Assembly: GCA_003527165.1 (NCBI GenBank) | Contig: DPSI01000376.1 | Location: forward strand, 1 to 5,742 | Source: Pseudomonas sp. | GTDB lineage: Bacteria; Pseudomonadota; Gammaproteobacteria; Pseudomonadales; Pseudomonadaceae | DNA: 5,742 nucleotides | Reading direction: 5' to 3' | Shown: positions 5,051 to 5,742 of the stretch, one piece after another | Position numbering within the stretch: the stretch's first letter is position 1 | Layout of the letters: each line of letters opens with the position of its first letter | Position numbers and translations under genes: made by a program | The notes under the pieces: model-generated | Databases searched by the model: none | What the model was told of the DNA's origin: nothing | Seen by the model: only the letters and a program-made list of their open reading frames with translations

Positions 5051-5332
5051 TTACCGGTACTCACACAAGTAAGCCGTATCCGTCGTGACCTTCAGCTGAA
5101 ACTTGCTGTTGGCGGGCACGGTGAACTGGCTGCCCGCACCGAAGGTTTGGTAATGCTCACTTCCCGGTAGTTTCACGTCCAGGCTGCCAGCGACTACGTG
5201 CATGACTTCCAGCTGGTTGGTGCCGAACTCATAATCGCCCGGGGCCATGACGCCGATGGTGGCCGGGCCCGCTGCCATGTCGAAGGCGATGGATTTGACG
5301 GTGCCGTCGAAGTACTCGTTGACCTTGAACAT
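5051..5332 (-). CDS. ppnP: Pyrimidine/purine nucleoside phosphorylase (PpnP, formerly YaiE/DUF1255)
   Basis: PpnP carries out phosphorolysis of several nucleosides (such as uridine, adenosine, guanosine, inosine) to the free base and ribose-1-phosphate, in nucleoside salvage. The protein is 93 residues; the E. coli homologue, as I recall it, is 94. It is a single small cupin-fold domain (PF06865). Matching motifs are [13 protein letters not shown] (about 5-17), [21 protein letters not shown] (about 24-44, in two parts around GVM and GDY-F), the turn [10 protein letters not shown] (48-57), [17 protein letters not shown] (64-80) and the C-terminal YLCEY. The CAT at 5330-5332 is chosen as start because it aligns with the family N-terminus and has AGAGG seven bases upstream. 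The frame continues upstream without family similarity. The gene has no evident link to motility and lies downstream of the membrane protein gene, 116 bases apart. Confidence 0.94.
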   Translation of the reverse strand: MFKVNEYFDGTVKSIAFDMAAGPATIGVMAPGDYEFGTNQLEVMHVVAGSLDVKLPGSEHYQTFGAGSQFTVPANSKFQLKVTTDTAYLCEYR

Positions 5333-5448
5333 TCGAAAACCTCTGAGGTGCGGAAAAAGGGCGGCCAGTATGCCGAAGCGATGGGGTGGCGTCATCAGGT
5401 CGCTGCGTCGAATAAGGCTGCTGTCGCTGCACGCCGAAAGGGCGACAC
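5333..5448. other. Spacer between the membrane protein gene and ppnP
   Basis: No gene is supported in this spacer. A 6-bp inverted repeat, TGTCGC (5422-5427) and GCGACA (5442-5447), lies next to the stop codon of the upstream minus-strand gene, but no T run follows on that strand. The ppnP reading frame is open right through the spacer on the minus strand. Confidence 0.5.
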
Positions 5449-5742
5449 TCATGATCGGAAAATGAAATAGACCGCCCCAAGCAGGCACAGCCCGGCCCAT
5501 AGATAATCGAGTTTCAGTGGCTGCTGCATGTACAGCACGCTGAACGGCACGAAGATGGCGAGCGTGATCACTTCCTGCATGATTTTCAGCTGGCCGATCG
5601 ACAGTTCGGTGTAGCCGATGCGGTTGGCGGGCACCATGATCAGGTATTCGAAGAAGGCGATGCACCAGCTGATCAGCGCGGCTATGAGCCAAGGCTTGGC
5701 GCCAAGCGTCTTGAGATGGCCGTACCAGGCGAAGGTCATGAA
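5449..5742 (-). CDS. DMT-like small membrane protein, DUF486 family, 5'-truncated by the window edge
   Basis: A small integral membrane protein of unknown substrate, related by family description to drug/metabolite transporters (PF04342, DUF486). Ninety-seven residues are visible. The codon before the internal ATG at 5737-5739 is TTC, giving [11 protein letters not shown], which agrees with the family pattern in which about 20 more residues, mostly the first membrane helix, precede this motif; the real start is therefore beyond the right edge. Three hydrophobic segments follow: [18 protein letters not shown], then after the conserved VPANRIGY motif [16 protein letters not shown], then [15 protein letters not shown], ending RS. 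The conserved [11 protein letters not shown] is present. It is transcribed towards ppnP and could share its transcript. Family assignment is firm; function is unknown. Confidence 0.9.
   Translation of the reverse strand, partial: FMTFAWYGHLKTLGAKPWLIAALISWCIAFFEYLIMVPANRIGYTELSIGQLKIMQEVITLAIFVPFSVLYMQQPLKLDYLWAGLCLLGAVYFIFRS

Noticed and set aside
1..5742. CRISPR array, tRNA, rRNA, prophage or toxin-antitoxin system
   Set aside because: No regular repeat-spacer pattern, RNA gene or matching protein was seen on either strand.

Overview
The window is the distal end of a polar-flagellum gene cluster from a member of Pseudomonas in the broad sense. A Stutzerimonas/P. stutzeri- or P. mendocina-like relative is my best guess, inferred from the gene order fliC-flaG-fliD-fliS-fliT, the pseudomonad-type flagellin C-terminus, and the mix of sigma-54-like and sigma-28 promoter signals. 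No rRNA or database match was available to fix the species.

Layout. Bases 2-1408 (+) hold the 3' part of a large flagellin gene, fliC, whose 5' end lies outside the window. Its variable region is built from four Flagellin_IN-type repeats. A perfect 13-bp hairpin with a T run (1435-1467) follows, and flaG (1488-1844) starts only 20 bases later. A leader of about 200 bases with a sigma-54-like promoter and a FleQ-like dyad precedes fliD, the filament cap gene (2053-3450). Then come about 400 bases with no convincing gene, ending in a textbook sigma-28 (FliA) promoter (3850-3876) that drives fliS, the flagellin chaperone (3911-4291). The 302-base fliS-fliT gap is filled largely by two palindromic interspersed repeats (4324-4413 and 4431-4548). 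fliT (4594-4890) ends inside its own terminator hairpin.

Beyond that the orientation flips. Two minus-strand genes unrelated to motility converge on the flagellar genes: ppnP, a nucleoside phosphorylase (5051-5332), and a DUF486/DMT-like small membrane protein that runs off the right edge (5449-5742). In many pseudomonads fleQ follows this flagellar block, but it is not seen here, so the window probably contains a cluster boundary.

How the genes work together: FliC subunits are chaperoned by FliS, exported, and polymerised under the FliD cap. FliT-type proteins usually chaperone FliD, and FlaG modulates filament length. The most noteworthy points are the promoter architecture (fliS uncoupled from fliD and placed under FliA), the FleQ-like dyad abutting the fliD ribosome binding site, flaG expression that must depend on read-through of a strong terminator, the four-repeat flagellin, and the palindromic repeats inside fliS-fliT. 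I found no convincing evidence of a wholly novel system.
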